Positions 17,465 to 26,264 of a DNA stretch of 64,000 nt are shown here, piece after piece; the stretch's first letter is position 1, and every line of letters begins with the position of its first letter. A program made the position numbers and the translations under genes. The DNA lies in NCBI GenBank assembly GCA_029936965.1, contig JAPYRG010000001.1:88685-152684 (forward strand). The letters run 5' to 3'. Below the pieces are notes generated by a model. That model was given only the letters and a program-made list of their open reading frames with translations, did no database searches and had not been told where the DNA came from. The DNA is from Fidelibacterota bacterium (GTDB taxonomy: Bacteria > Fidelibacterota > Marinisomatia > Marinisomatales > TCS55).

Positions 17465-18200
17465 TAAAACTACACAATTACAGATTAATGAAATGCATTG
17501 TTCTGCATGTGTGAGCAAGATTGAACAGGCTCTTTCAGCTGTAGATGGTGTACTTATGGTTACCGTAGATCTTTCATCAAAAAGCGCTACTATTACAGGA
17601 GGCGCACAGCCAGATGCATTAATCAAAGCGGTGCAAGATGCGGGATATGAATCCCGCATCACTGAAGGGCAAATGGAAATAGCAAGAAAACAAAAAACAG
17701 ATTCAATTTCTCAAATACATCAGTTATTTCCATTATTCTTAATATTTTTTTATATCACGGTATTTTCGTTGATTTTGAATAGGTCAAATTTTCAATTAGA
17801 TGATTTTATGTATGATTTCATGGGTCTTTTTTATATAGTATTTAGTTTTTTCAAATTTTTGGATTATAAGAATTTTCCAGCTTCTTTTTCTATGTATGAC
17901 CCCATTGCAAAGAGATTGCCATTGTATGGATGGATATACCCAATTATTGAAACATTATTGGGACTATCCTTTCTTCTAAGATATCAATTATTGATATCTC
18001 TGGTTGCCACAATAATTTTTCTTGGTATCACCACAATTGGAGTAACACGATCATTAATGGATAAATCTGAGCTTCAATGCGCATGCTTAGGAACGGCATT
18101 GAAGCTTCCGATGACAAAAGCCACCTTTATAGAAAACTTAATTATGATTTTAATGTCCGCTTGGATGCTTTTACGCGGAGATTTCTACACCATTTTTTAA
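17460..18200 (+). CDS. HMA metal-binding domain fused to MauE/DoxX-type membrane protein
   Basis: The first ATG in frame is 17493, but it falls right at the metal site MHCSAC and would delete the first HMA beta-strand. The in-frame upstream codons encode TTQLQINE, a fitting first strand, and the only candidate start is ATT 17460, which overlaps the cytochrome stop (ATTAA). I therefore extend the gene to 17460, with caution. Residues to about 75 form an HMA domain with CxxC. Then come four TM helices of the MauE/DoxX redox-associated family, with Cys-Ala-Cys (CACLG) and LPMTKATFIENLIM near the end. The role is probably metal-linked or thiol-redox maturation of exported proteins. Confidence 0.8.
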   Translation: MNKTTQLQINEMHCSACVSKIEQALSAVDGVLMVTVDLSSKSATITGGAQPDALIKAVQDAGYESRITEGQMEIARKQKTDSISQIHQLFPLFLIFFYITVFSLILNRSNFQLDDFMYDFMGLFYIVFSFFKFLDYKNFPASFSMYDPIAKRLPLYGWIYPIIETLLGLSFLLRYQLLISLVATIIFLGITTIGVTRSLMDKSELQCACLGTALKLPMTKATFIENLIMILMSAWMLLRGDFYTIF

Positions 18201-18219
18201 TAATTAAGCGGTTTAATTA
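18201..18219. other. AT-rich dyad TAATTAA-GCGGT-TTAATTA
   Basis: A 7-bp perfect stem with five-base loop directly follows the HMA-MauE stop. It may act as a weak terminator or binding site; a similar dyad with the same GC core occurs at 48102-48121. Confidence 0.3.
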
Positions 18220-18242
18220 ATTTATATAATATTGATAATTAC

Positions 18243-18271
18243 TTGACAGATTGTTTAAAACCTGCTAATAT
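18243..18271 (+). promoter_or_regulatory. Near-consensus sigma-70-type promoter
   Basis: TTGACA (18243-18248) and TAATAT (18266-18271) are spaced by exactly 17 bases, giving an expected start near 18278 and a 5' leader of about 80 bases. It drives the large TonB receptor and probably the following surface-protein genes. A second TTGACA at 18292 has no good -10. Confidence 0.75.
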
Positions 18272-18358
18272 CACCACTACTGTGCAAATAGTTGACAGTA
18301 AAAGTCTAACTTTTTAGAGGGTTTACTAAAAATTTAATTAATATTGGAGACATAAGAT

Positions 18359-21300
18359 ATGTATAAACGTTTCTTAAAAATATTTGGAATCATGGCAATT
18401 TTTTCTATGGTTTTAACCGCAGGTCAAACTGGGAAAATCACAGGAAAAGTTCTTGATAAGGAGACAGGCAATCCACTTCCAGGCGTTAATGTTCTTTTAG
18501 AAGGGACATCAATGGGAGCGGCAACAGATGCCAATGGAGAATTCTACGTAATGGAAGTCCCTCCAGGTCTTTATAATGTTCAGTTCTCTTTCATAGGGTA
18601 TACTGCTTTACACATATCTAACGTTCGTTCAACCGTTGATTTGACAACGAATATGGGGACTGTTAATTTGGAACCAGCGGTTATTGAAGGAGAAGCAGTG
18701 TCGGTAACTGCCGAAAAGCCCCTTATTGAAGTTAATGCAACGAATGAAGTGCGCGTTGTTCGTTCCGAAGATATTAAAAATTTACCACTACGCGGTGTTA
18801 CAAATGTAGTAGCTCTTCAAACTAGCGTAGTTGATGATGAAGGGTCTCTTCATATCCGCGGTGGGCGTTCTGAGGAAGTTGCTTACTATACGGATGGCGT
18901 TACAACCACAGATCCATACTCATTAACAAAAAGAGGATCAATCCCAAATATTAGCATTGAAGAAGTATCAGTTCAGGCGGGTGGATTTGGCGCAGAATAT
19001 GGTAGCGCTGGATCAGGCATTGTAAATACAACCACCAAAACAGGTGGAAATAAACTTTCAGTTACTAGTGAATTAATTTCAGATATAGGTGATACCCAAC
19101 CTAGCGAAGATAGGCATAAACTATATTCTTATGGGTATAAGTTAGCCTCATTTGGTCTTGGCGGGCCGATCCCAGTAATGGATTTCATTAAGTTTTATGG
19201 TGCAGTAGAAACGATTGATGAAGATGACAGCCCGGCAGGCGGCTCGTTTCCTGTACTAGATAAAAGCATGCTTAATTCTGTAAATGGTCTTCCAAATAAT
19301 GGCGAAGCGTTTGTTGATGCTAATGGAAACACCATATGGGATGCCGGCGAATCCTATACAGATTCTGATGGGAGCGGATCTTATACAGCGCCAAACTATC
19401 TTCTCCTTGGCGATGATGACATAAAATTTGTATATGGTCCTAGAGCCGATAATTGGTATAAACGTTTAAATGCAAATTGGAATTTATTAGTAGACCTAGA
19501 GGCATTAATACCTTTTGCGTGGCGGTTAAAGTTTGGTGGCGCATTGTTTGATTCTCATAGTTCAAATTACTCGCACTCCAGATCTTTGTTCACTTATTAT
19601 AATGATGCAAGCACAATGGATGGGGCAGGCACAACTGGAAGCCTAAAGCATAGATATAGCCAGTCAGAGAGCGAGATGTCCACTTTTTACACTCGACTTT
19701 CTGGTAATATTCCAGGTTTTGATAAAATGTTTTTTAATGTACAGTATAGTCGCGGTTCCATTAAAGATAATTCATATGACCCAGTCACTAAAGACGGGTA
19801 TGGTAAATATGTATATGAAGATGGCTCTTTGTCTACAGGAGAGGTTCCATACATCCAGGGTGGAAAATATTATGACCTTAGCGGAACGCCTGAATGGGTG
19901 TATATAGATGAATCAGGAAATGAGGTAACGACAGATTACTGGGATTATAGTGGTGAAAGCGGAACTTTTGATAGGATTAATTATGATACAACATGGGTTA
20001 ACCCTCTATACAGAGGAGTAAACCTTGCGCCGGTTACTAAGGTAGAGCTTGCAAATTATTCAGTTGCAGGTATAAATAGCGGGTATAGCGGAATTTATAA
20101 AGCGGAAAAGCTTCGCGATGAAATAAAAGCAAATCTTCTTTGGCAGTTTGGCAAGCATGAGCTTAAAACGGGGGTCGCTTCCGAAAAAGGAACTATAAGA
20201 AGTTATTCGGTTTCCGGCGGAAGTGTAGCTAGGTATTTTCATAGTAATAAACCATATTCTGAATCAAGCGATCGTTGGACATGGGATCCTGATTATAATA
20301 ATGGTGCTGGTGCTCTCGTAGCGGGAAAAGATGGTGAAGCTGATTTTAAACAAGATCCTTCTGATACCTATAATGGCACTGATTATGCTGGGTATTGGGA
20401 TGATTACCTTTTCCAAGCATATAAAGCGGCATATGCAAATAATGTAGGGTACGATGTAACAGGTGGTCCGGAGTCTTCATCGTTGATGCAAGACATTAAT
20501 AAAGCTCGCACGCCGATTATCATGGCTGGTTATTTTCAAGATAAGTATGAGACAGATGATCTTATTTTAAATGTTGGGCTTCGTTATGATTATATTGATC
20601 CTGCAAACAAAGTGTTTAATCCCTTGACAGGCGGGAATAGCAATATTGTGATTAATAGCGAAGGATACTTGGCAGAGACTGTTTATTATAATGATATAAA
20701 TGGTGATAACACTGCAGATCCATCAGAATATACTTCTGCAATACCAACAGGTGACGATTCAAACGGTCTTCCTCACCAGGTTAATGTTAAACCATCAAAA
20801 CAAATTAGCCCTCGAATAGGGCTTGGGTTTCCAATTACTGATCGTACAGCATTCCATGCAACATATGGGAAGTATTTGCAGCCCGCACGTTGGGATAACT
20901 TATATATTAGTTGGAACCGTTTTTTATCTAACATTCAACAAGGAAATTATACTCGCTCAAACAATCCTGAGTTGCAACCAACCAAAACAACTGAATATGA
21001 AATTGGTTTCAAACAATTAGTAACGAATGATATTAGTATTGATATGACCTTGTTTTATACTGAGAAAAAGGACTTCATTCAAATAAGGAACATAGCTGCT
21101 TCCCCAACAGGGTATGCATTATATAGCAATGGAGACTTTTCAACTAATAAAGGGCTGGCGTTTTCTTTAAGGACTCGCCGTTTAGGGAACACTAAGATTG
21201 ACGCAAATTATACCTTAAGCTATGCTGGGGGAACAGGTTCTAACGCAGATACCGGATACCGCATTGCTTGGTTGGGCGGTAATGATCCAACGTTTACATC

Positions 21301-21808
21301 TCCGTTGACTTTCGATCAACGCCACACTGCAAGCTTTATAATTGACTATAGAACAGGTAATAAAGGGCTTATTAAGCTCTTTGGTGCAAACATGTTATTC
21401 CGCTACGGAAGCGGAATGAAGTACACACCTTCAAAGCCAAGAACAGCAATCTTTGGTGGACAGTTATCAGATCAGCCTGTTGCAGCTCTTAACTCTGGAA
21501 TTATGCCAGCTACGTTTAATGCTGATTTACGATTAGATAAAACATTTATGTTAAATAATGTCGCAGTAGGGGTGTTCTGTGTTGTGAATAATGTATTTAA
21601 TACTCAGATGGTAACGGATGTATATAATTATTCTGGATTACCTGATAATGATGGATATCTTACCACGCAGGCCGGGCAAAATTGGGTTAATGATTATGCT
21701 ATAGGAAGCGAGACGTTTGGTGAACAGCTTTATAATTCTCGCATTGCCTATCCAACCAATTATGCAAGTGCTCGCCATGTTCAAATAGGCGTACGGGTTG
21801 ATTTCTAA
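18359..21808 (+). CDS. Large TonB-dependent receptor (SusC/RagA-like organisation)
   Basis: The start ATG 18359 has GGAG ten bases upstream. Signal peptide to about residue 21 (LTAG), CarboxypepD_reg-like domain about 23-110 (GKITGKVLDKETGNPLPGVN, GAATDANGEFYV), plug about 115-230 (SLHIRGGRSEEVAYYTDGV, VQAGGFGAEYGSAGSGIV), then a barrel to residue 1149 ending in VRVDF, the aromatic end expected for Bam-dependent insertion. Loops carry Asp-rich calcium-site-like strings near residues 320 and 780 (DANGNTIWD, DINGDNTAD). It heads a block with two CTD proteins and a PorV-like barrel. Ligand unknown; peptides or oligosaccharides are both possible. Confidence 0.93.
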   Translation: MYKRFLKIFGIMAIFSMVLTAGQTGKITGKVLDKETGNPLPGVNVLLEGTSMGAATDANGEFYVMEVPPGLYNVQFSFIGYTALHISNVRSTVDLTTNMGTVNLEPAVIEGEAVSVTAEKPLIEVNATNEVRVVRSEDIKNLPLRGVTNVVALQTSVVDDEGSLHIRGGRSEEVAYYTDGVTTTDPYSLTKRGSIPNISIEEVSVQAGGFGAEYGSAGSGIVNTTTKTGGNKLSVTSELISDIGDTQPSEDRHKLYSYGYKLASFGLGGPIPVMDFIKFYGAVETIDEDDSPAGGSFPVLDKSMLNSVNGLPNNGEAFVDANGNTIWDAGESYTDSDGSGSYTAPNYLLLGDDDIKFVYGPRADNWYKRLNANWNLLVDLEALIPFAWRLKFGGALFDSHSSNYSHSRSLFTYYNDASTMDGAGTTGSLKHRYSQSESEMSTFYTRLSGNIPGFDKMFFNVQYSRGSIKDNSYDPVTKDGYGKYVYEDGSLSTGEVPYIQGGKYYDLSGTPEWVYIDESGNEVTTDYWDYSGESGTFDRINYDTTWVNPLYRGVNLAPVTKVELANYSVAGINSGYSGIYKAEKLRDEIKANLLWQFGKHELKTGVASEKGTIRSYSVSGGSVARYFHSNKPYSESSDRWTWDPDYNNGAGALVAGKDGEADFKQDPSDTYNGTDYAGYWDDYLFQAYKAAYANNVGYDVTGGPESSSLMQDINKARTPIIMAGYFQDKYETDDLILNVGLRYDYIDPANKVFNPLTGGNSNIVINSEGYLAETVYYNDINGDNTADPSEYTSAIPTGDDSNGLPHQVNVKPSKQISPRIGLGFPITDRTAFHATYGKYLQPARWDNLYISWNRFLSNIQQGNYTRSNNPELQPTKTTEYEIGFKQLVTNDISIDMTLFYTEKKDFIQIRNIAASPTGYALYSNGDFSTNKGLAFSLRTRRLGNTKIDANYTLSYAGGTGSNADTGYRIAWLGGNDPTFTSPLTFDQRHTASFIIDYRTGNKGLIKLFGANMLFRYGSGMKYTPSKPRTAIFGGQLSDQPVAALNSGIMPATFNADLRLDKTFMLNNVAVGVFCVVNNVFNTQMVTDVYNYSGLPDNDGYLTTQAGQNWVNDYAIGSETFGEQLYNSRIAYPTNYASARHVQIGVRVDF

Positions 21809-21854
21809 AGATAAATTAGGATAGATAATTCCAAATAAAGGAGAAATTTTAATA

Positions 21855-24800
21855 ATGAAATACTATCAACAATTACTTATCGCAATAATAGCAGTAGCTG
21901 TTTTATGGTCTGCAGAGCCTGCGGGGAGAGAAATTCATACTTCCTCCAGTGATCATCAGGCAAGATCAATGGCTGCTTCAGCGGTAGAACATAAGATTTG
22001 GGACGGAAACCAAATAAGTACTGTCCATGGAAATCATGGAGATGTAGTTAGTTATCATATAAGTGGAAATTCTGGATTAGAATGGCCGAAAGGGAGTGGA
22101 AAACTTGCTGTTTTTCAATCTGGTATATGGCTTGCTAGCGGACGGAGTAAGGCGCCTGGCGCAGATTGGGTTGATGAGATCCGTACAGCAGCTGCAGAGT
22201 ACACTGTTGAGTTTGTTCCTGGGTCAATTGGATCAGCAGATGCTACCTCTGGTCATATATATCAGATCCATAAGAAAGAGGTAGCGGCGTTTTTAGATAA
22301 TGATTGGGCCACGTTTCAAGCAATGTCTTTGGAGCTTCCAATAACTTCCGTTGAAGGTTCAAGTGCGTTTACGGAAGCGATTTCTAAATCGTTACCAACT
22401 GATGATTTTATGAACTGGCCTGTTCATGATGGGGCACCATGGAAAGATGTAGATGGAGACGGAGATTACAGTCCTGCTGCTGGGGATTATCCAGATATTT
22501 TAGGCGATGTATTTCATTGGTATGTTATGAATGATGGAAATGCTGCTACACATACTCCGCTTTGGGGAACATCTCCTATGAATGTTGATGTACAAACTTC
22601 TGTCTTTGGATTTGATCAAGCAGGTCCAATGGGAAATATTCTTTTTGTTCGTTGGGTAATAATCAATAAAGGTTCGGATGAGCTAGATAGTGTTTATGTA
22701 TCCATGTGGCATGATGATGATGTCGGTGATGCAACAGATGACCTTGTAGGTTGTAATACAGATTTGAGCGTTGGATACACATATAATGATGCGGATGGGG
22801 ATAATACCTATGGTGTAGAAGCTCCCGCAGCTGGTGCTGACTTTTTTCAAGGGCCATTGGTTAACTCTGTGGGAGACTCAGCAACAATTTTTACTTGGTC
22901 AAAAGAAAGTGGTTATCATTTAAGAACTTTTCATGATATGAAAAAATTGGGGATGACTTCTTTTGCGAAATATATTAATGGGAATCCTATTTTCTCGGAT
23001 CCTGAAAATGCCCAGGAAACATATAATTATATGAATGGACTTGTCGGGACAACTGGAGAACCATATATTGATCCAACTACCGGTGAGGCATCTATTTTTG
23101 TCCATGACGGTGACCCTACTTCGGGTTCTGGTTGGATTGATGATGTTCCAGGCGATAGGCGATATTTGATGACATCAGGCCCATTTTATTTTGCTCCCGG
23201 AGATACGCAAGAGGTGGTTGGTGCGTTAATTATGGCTGCAGGATCCAACTGGGCGAAGTCAATTACGAAGATGTTATACTTTGATAATTTTGCTCAAGGG
23301 GCGTTTGATGCCAACTTTAATGTGTGTTCACCGCCTTCTCCTTCTGTAGAGCTTGCACAGCTTGATCGTAAAATTGTGCTTTCTTTTGAAGGAGGATCAG
23401 ATGCAATTGAAAGTTATGTCTGTGGAAGTTATGGGTTTCAAGGATACAATGTATATCAAGGAGCTTCTTTAAATGGTCCATGGGAACGAATAGCTACTTA
23501 TGATGAGGTAGATGGAGTAAAAACAATTCTTGATCTAGAGCTTGATGAAGATACTGGTGAGTTATTAGAGCTCCCATCGCAGTTTGGGACTGATTCGGGC
23601 TTAAGACATTTTATGGAAGTCACTTATGATAAATTGAATAGTCGCGATTTAATTAATAATAGAAAGTATTATTTTGCTGTTACAGCCTATGCCTATGATC
23701 CTAATGCTGCAAAGCGCATTATTGAAAGTCCAATTAATGCGGTTGTTGCTGTTCCAGGAGGTCCGGGGATTGGTGCTTCTTTGGCGAATACCGCTAAAGA
23801 TTCGTTGCGAGTTACTCATACATCAGGGGTCTCTGATGCTTTGTTTGATGCAATAGTTGTTGATCCCTATTTACTAACAGGTGAATCTTATACTGTATCC
23901 TTTGATGAGGTTGATTCTAATACATATTGGTTTTTGAAAAATACAGCTGAGGAAGTGTTGGGAACTGATATGTTGTTTCCAGCGTCTGAAGATTATTATT
24001 CTTCTTTAGCATTTGACAAGGCTCCGTTTTACTCTATTGTAAACAACATAACAGCCGGGTTTATTGTTAGTGCAAGAGGTGCAACATTTGATGCTCCTAC
24101 AGCCGCATTAAATGCATATGCAACCGAAGATGCTAATGATTCTACATCTATTGTCTATGGGGGGATTGATCTTTCGGGCGATGGTACGTGGGCAGGTTTT
24201 GTGGAAAACACACCGTTGGAGCCAAAGCCAGCTGGACGACCAGGGGCAGAATCCCTACAGCTAGACATTGAATTTAGGTTTACTAATGGTGGTTCTGTTG
24301 CCACCTATTATAACGCAAGTGTAAGTGTAATAGATACGATTCTGATTCCTTTTGAAGTATGGTCAGCTGAAGAAGATAGACAAATTAATGCTGCGGTTTA
24401 TATGGCCGCTGGCTCAAAGCCGATACATGTAGCAGATGAAGACAATCCTGGTAGCTACAAATTCAATAAAAACTTTTTTATTATACCAGTTTATGAAAAC
24501 TACGATGGGCTTGGAATGTCAGATTATTATTCAAACACAAATATGGGATGGATGATAAAGTTTGATAAGAATAACACCTCATTTGAATCCGGGAATAAGT
24601 TTCTTGTTGAATTTGTTAATCCATTGTTTTCTGGAGTTGACGTTTATACGATTGATGCGGTAGGTGCGTCTACAACAAGCGGTGACTCGTTAGAATCACA
24701 AGTGGAAGCAGTTAATGTGTTCCCAAACCCATATTTTGGGCAAAACCCTGAAGAACGTAATCAGCTAAACCGATTTATCTATTTTACTAATTTTGGTGTT

Positions 24801-25049
24801 GGTAAAGCGACCGTTAGGATATTCACTATTTCTGGTGATCAGATCAGAGTTCTAGAAAAGACTATTGACTCTGAGAATAGTTCTGATAGGCGTCTTCAGT
24901 GGGATTTGAGGAATTCATTTAATATTCCTGTTGCTAGTGGAATGTATGTCGCACATCTTTCTATGGAAGATGCTAATGGTAATTCCGTTGGAGAAAAAGT
25001 TATGAAATTAGCCGTATTCATGCCTGAAGAGCGGCTTGATGTTTATTAA
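21855..25049 (+). CDS. Large secreted surface protein with type-IX-style C-terminal domain
   Basis: SD AAAGGAG precedes ATG 21855. A signal peptide (LLIAIIAVAVLWSA) is followed by about 900 residues with no enzyme motif I recognise. An Asp-rich calcium-type string lies near residue 200 (DVDGDGDYSPAAGDYPD). From about residue 950 the protein ends in a CTD-like Ig sandwich: NVFPNPYFGQNP, ATVRIFTISGDQIRVL, WDLRNSFNIPVASGMYVAHL. This is the pattern of type A sorting domains recognised by the type IX secretion system. The downstream PorV-like gene fits with export and attachment to the cell surface. Confidence 0.85.
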   Translation: MKYYQQLLIAIIAVAVLWSAEPAGREIHTSSSDHQARSMAASAVEHKIWDGNQISTVHGNHGDVVSYHISGNSGLEWPKGSGKLAVFQSGIWLASGRSKAPGADWVDEIRTAAAEYTVEFVPGSIGSADATSGHIYQIHKKEVAAFLDNDWATFQAMSLELPITSVEGSSAFTEAISKSLPTDDFMNWPVHDGAPWKDVDGDGDYSPAAGDYPDILGDVFHWYVMNDGNAATHTPLWGTSPMNVDVQTSVFGFDQAGPMGNILFVRWVIINKGSDELDSVYVSMWHDDDVGDATDDLVGCNTDLSVGYTYNDADGDNTYGVEAPAAGADFFQGPLVNSVGDSATIFTWSKESGYHLRTFHDMKKLGMTSFAKYINGNPIFSDPENAQETYNYMNGLVGTTGEPYIDPTTGEASIFVHDGDPTSGSGWIDDVPGDRRYLMTSGPFYFAPGDTQEVVGALIMAAGSNWAKSITKMLYFDNFAQGAFDANFNVCSPPSPSVELAQLDRKIVLSFEGGSDAIESYVCGSYGFQGYNVYQGASLNGPWERIATYDEVDGVKTILDLELDEDTGELLELPSQFGTDSGLRHFMEVTYDKLNSRDLINNRKYYFAVTAYAYDPNAAKRIIESPINAVVAVPGGPGIGASLANTAKDSLRVTHTSGVSDALFDAIVVDPYLLTGESYTVSFDEVDSNTYWFLKNTAEEVLGTDMLFPASEDYYSSLAFDKAPFYSIVNNITAGFIVSARGATFDAPTAALNAYATEDANDSTSIVYGGIDLSGDGTWAGFVENTPLEPKPAGRPGAESLQLDIEFRFTNGGSVATYYNASVSVIDTILIPFEVWSAEEDRQINAAVYMAAGSKPIHVADEDNPGSYKFNKNFFIIPVYENYDGLGMSDYYSNTNMGWMIKFDKNNTSFESGNKFLVEFVNPLFSGVDVYTIDAVGASTTSGDSLESQVEAVNVFPNPYFGQNPEERNQLNRFIYFTNFGVGKATVRIFTISGDQIRVLEKTIDSENSSDRRLQWDLRNSFNIPVASGMYVAHLSMEDANGNSVGEKVMKLAVFMPEERLDVY

Positions 25050-25066
25050 TCTTGTTGGAGATAAAA

Positions 25067-26173
25067 ATGATAAGACAAAAATATATACATAATGTTTTAG
25101 CAATTACATTGCTACTTGGCTTAGTAGTAGATATTGTTGAAGCAGGGAGTAAAAAAAGAAGAGGCACAGCAGGTGCTCAAGAGCTTTTGATTCCTGCTGG
25201 TTCCCGTGGAACAGCCATGGCTGGCGCATATGTTGCTGGTATTTCCGGTTTGGAAGCTATTGAGTGGAATATGGCTGGTTTGGCTGGAATGAATAAAAGT
25301 GGGCAGGCGCTGTCTTCTTATTCAAGCTGGATAGCAGATATTGGTGTTAACTCCGCAGCAATAGCGTACAAATTTGGCGGGAATAATGTTTTTGGCGTGT
25401 CATTAAAATCGCTTGATTTTGGCGATATTCCTGTGACAACGGCAGTTTTGCCCGATGGTACAGGGGAGATGTATTCCCCAAGCTATTTAACATTTGGATT
25501 CCTGTATTCGAGGAAAATGACAGACCGAATATTTTTTGGCACAACGATGAAGCTTATTAGCGAATCAATCATGAGAGAAAACGCAAGGGGCTTTGCTATT
25601 GATGCTGGCGTTCAATATAAGTCAGAAACTGGTTTTAGTTTAGGGGCATCAATGAAAAATTTAGGTTTAAATATGCTTTTTAGTGGTCCTGATCTAGAAG
25701 AATTTCATACCCCTGAAGACACAGAACCTGGAACGAATACAGAACCACGAAGAATACATTTACAGAATTTTGAGCTTCCAACAACATTAGAGCTTGGTAT
25801 TTCCTATAATGTAAACCTTGGTCCAGCGACTGGGGTTGTTGCCGCATCTTTTTTAAACAATAATTTTTCTTTTGATGAATATCGTTTAGGAGCTGAATTT
25901 CTTTTTGCAGAAATGCTATCATTAAGAGGGGGGTTAAGCTTGGGGTATGACCCAGAGCCATACGGCGCTGATGGGATAGAAAACACTTCCGATGACGCTG
26001 AGGATAAAGATGGTTTTGAATCAAACAGCGAAGAATTTATTTGGGGTCCAACGTTTGGCGTTGGATTAGATTTATCAAAATTAACAGGTTTAGGAGTTAC
26101 GGTAGACTATGCCTACCGTACAGCAAAATTTTTCGATGGAGTTAGTTGGCTAACGTTAACGGTTGCCTTCTAA
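25067..26173 (+). CDS. PorV/PorQ-like outer-membrane barrel (FadL-type fold)
   Basis: The start is ATG 25067, with TTGGAG at 25055 as its SD; TTG 25052 overlaps that SD and is unlikely. Signal peptide to about residue 26 (IVEAG). The mature N-terminus GAQELLIPAGSRGTAMAGAY...GLEAIEWNMAGLA is the hallmark of the PorV/PorQ family, which carries type IX cargo from the translocon. The rest forms a barrel ending VSWLTLTVAF with a C-terminal Phe. It sits between two genes whose products carry C-terminal sorting domains, supporting a shuttle role, although the family is expanded in FCB bacteria and not every copy is in the secretion machine. Confidence 0.85.
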   Translation: MIRQKYIHNVLAITLLLGLVVDIVEAGSKKRRGTAGAQELLIPAGSRGTAMAGAYVAGISGLEAIEWNMAGLAGMNKSGQALSSYSSWIADIGVNSAAIAYKFGGNNVFGVSLKSLDFGDIPVTTAVLPDGTGEMYSPSYLTFGFLYSRKMTDRIFFGTTMKLISESIMRENARGFAIDAGVQYKSETGFSLGASMKNLGLNMLFSGPDLEEFHTPEDTEPGTNTEPRRIHLQNFELPTTLELGISYNVNLGPATGVVAASFLNNNFSFDEYRLGAEFLFAEMLSLRGGLSLGYDPEPYGADGIENTSDDAEDKDGFESNSEEFIWGPTFGVGLDLSKLTGLGVTVDYAYRTAKFFDGVSWLTLTVAF

Positions 26174-26189
26174 AATTTCGAAAAAACGT

Positions 26190-26244
26190 AAAGACGAAAG
26201 CAACGGCTATGTTATATTACCGTTATCGTCTTTCTTGCAAGAAA
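26190..26244 (+). other. Double hairpin in the leader of the second CTD surface gene
   Basis: AAAGACG (26190-26196) and AACGG (26202-26206) pair with CCGTT (26220-26224) and CGTCTTT (26227-26233). The 14-base palindrome TTTCTTGCAAGAAA (26231-26244) overlaps and ends eight bases before the SD. It may be a leaky terminator, an RNA processing site or an anti-SD switch. Confidence 0.4.
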
Positions 26245-26264
26245 GAGAAAATAAAGGAGTAAAT

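Noticed and set aside
18292-18320. Second TTGACA box upstream of the TonB receptor
   Set aside because: At 16-18 bases spacing only TAGAGG-like sequence is found, no usable -10.
25680-26024. Leftward frame of 114 codons opposite the PorV-like gene
   Set aside because: His/Gln/Leu-rich low-complexity product, a shadow of the real gene.
26163-26264. 34-residue N-terminal extension of the second CTD protein
   Set aside because: It would translate through the hairpins and bury the signal peptide; ATG 26265 has a good SD.
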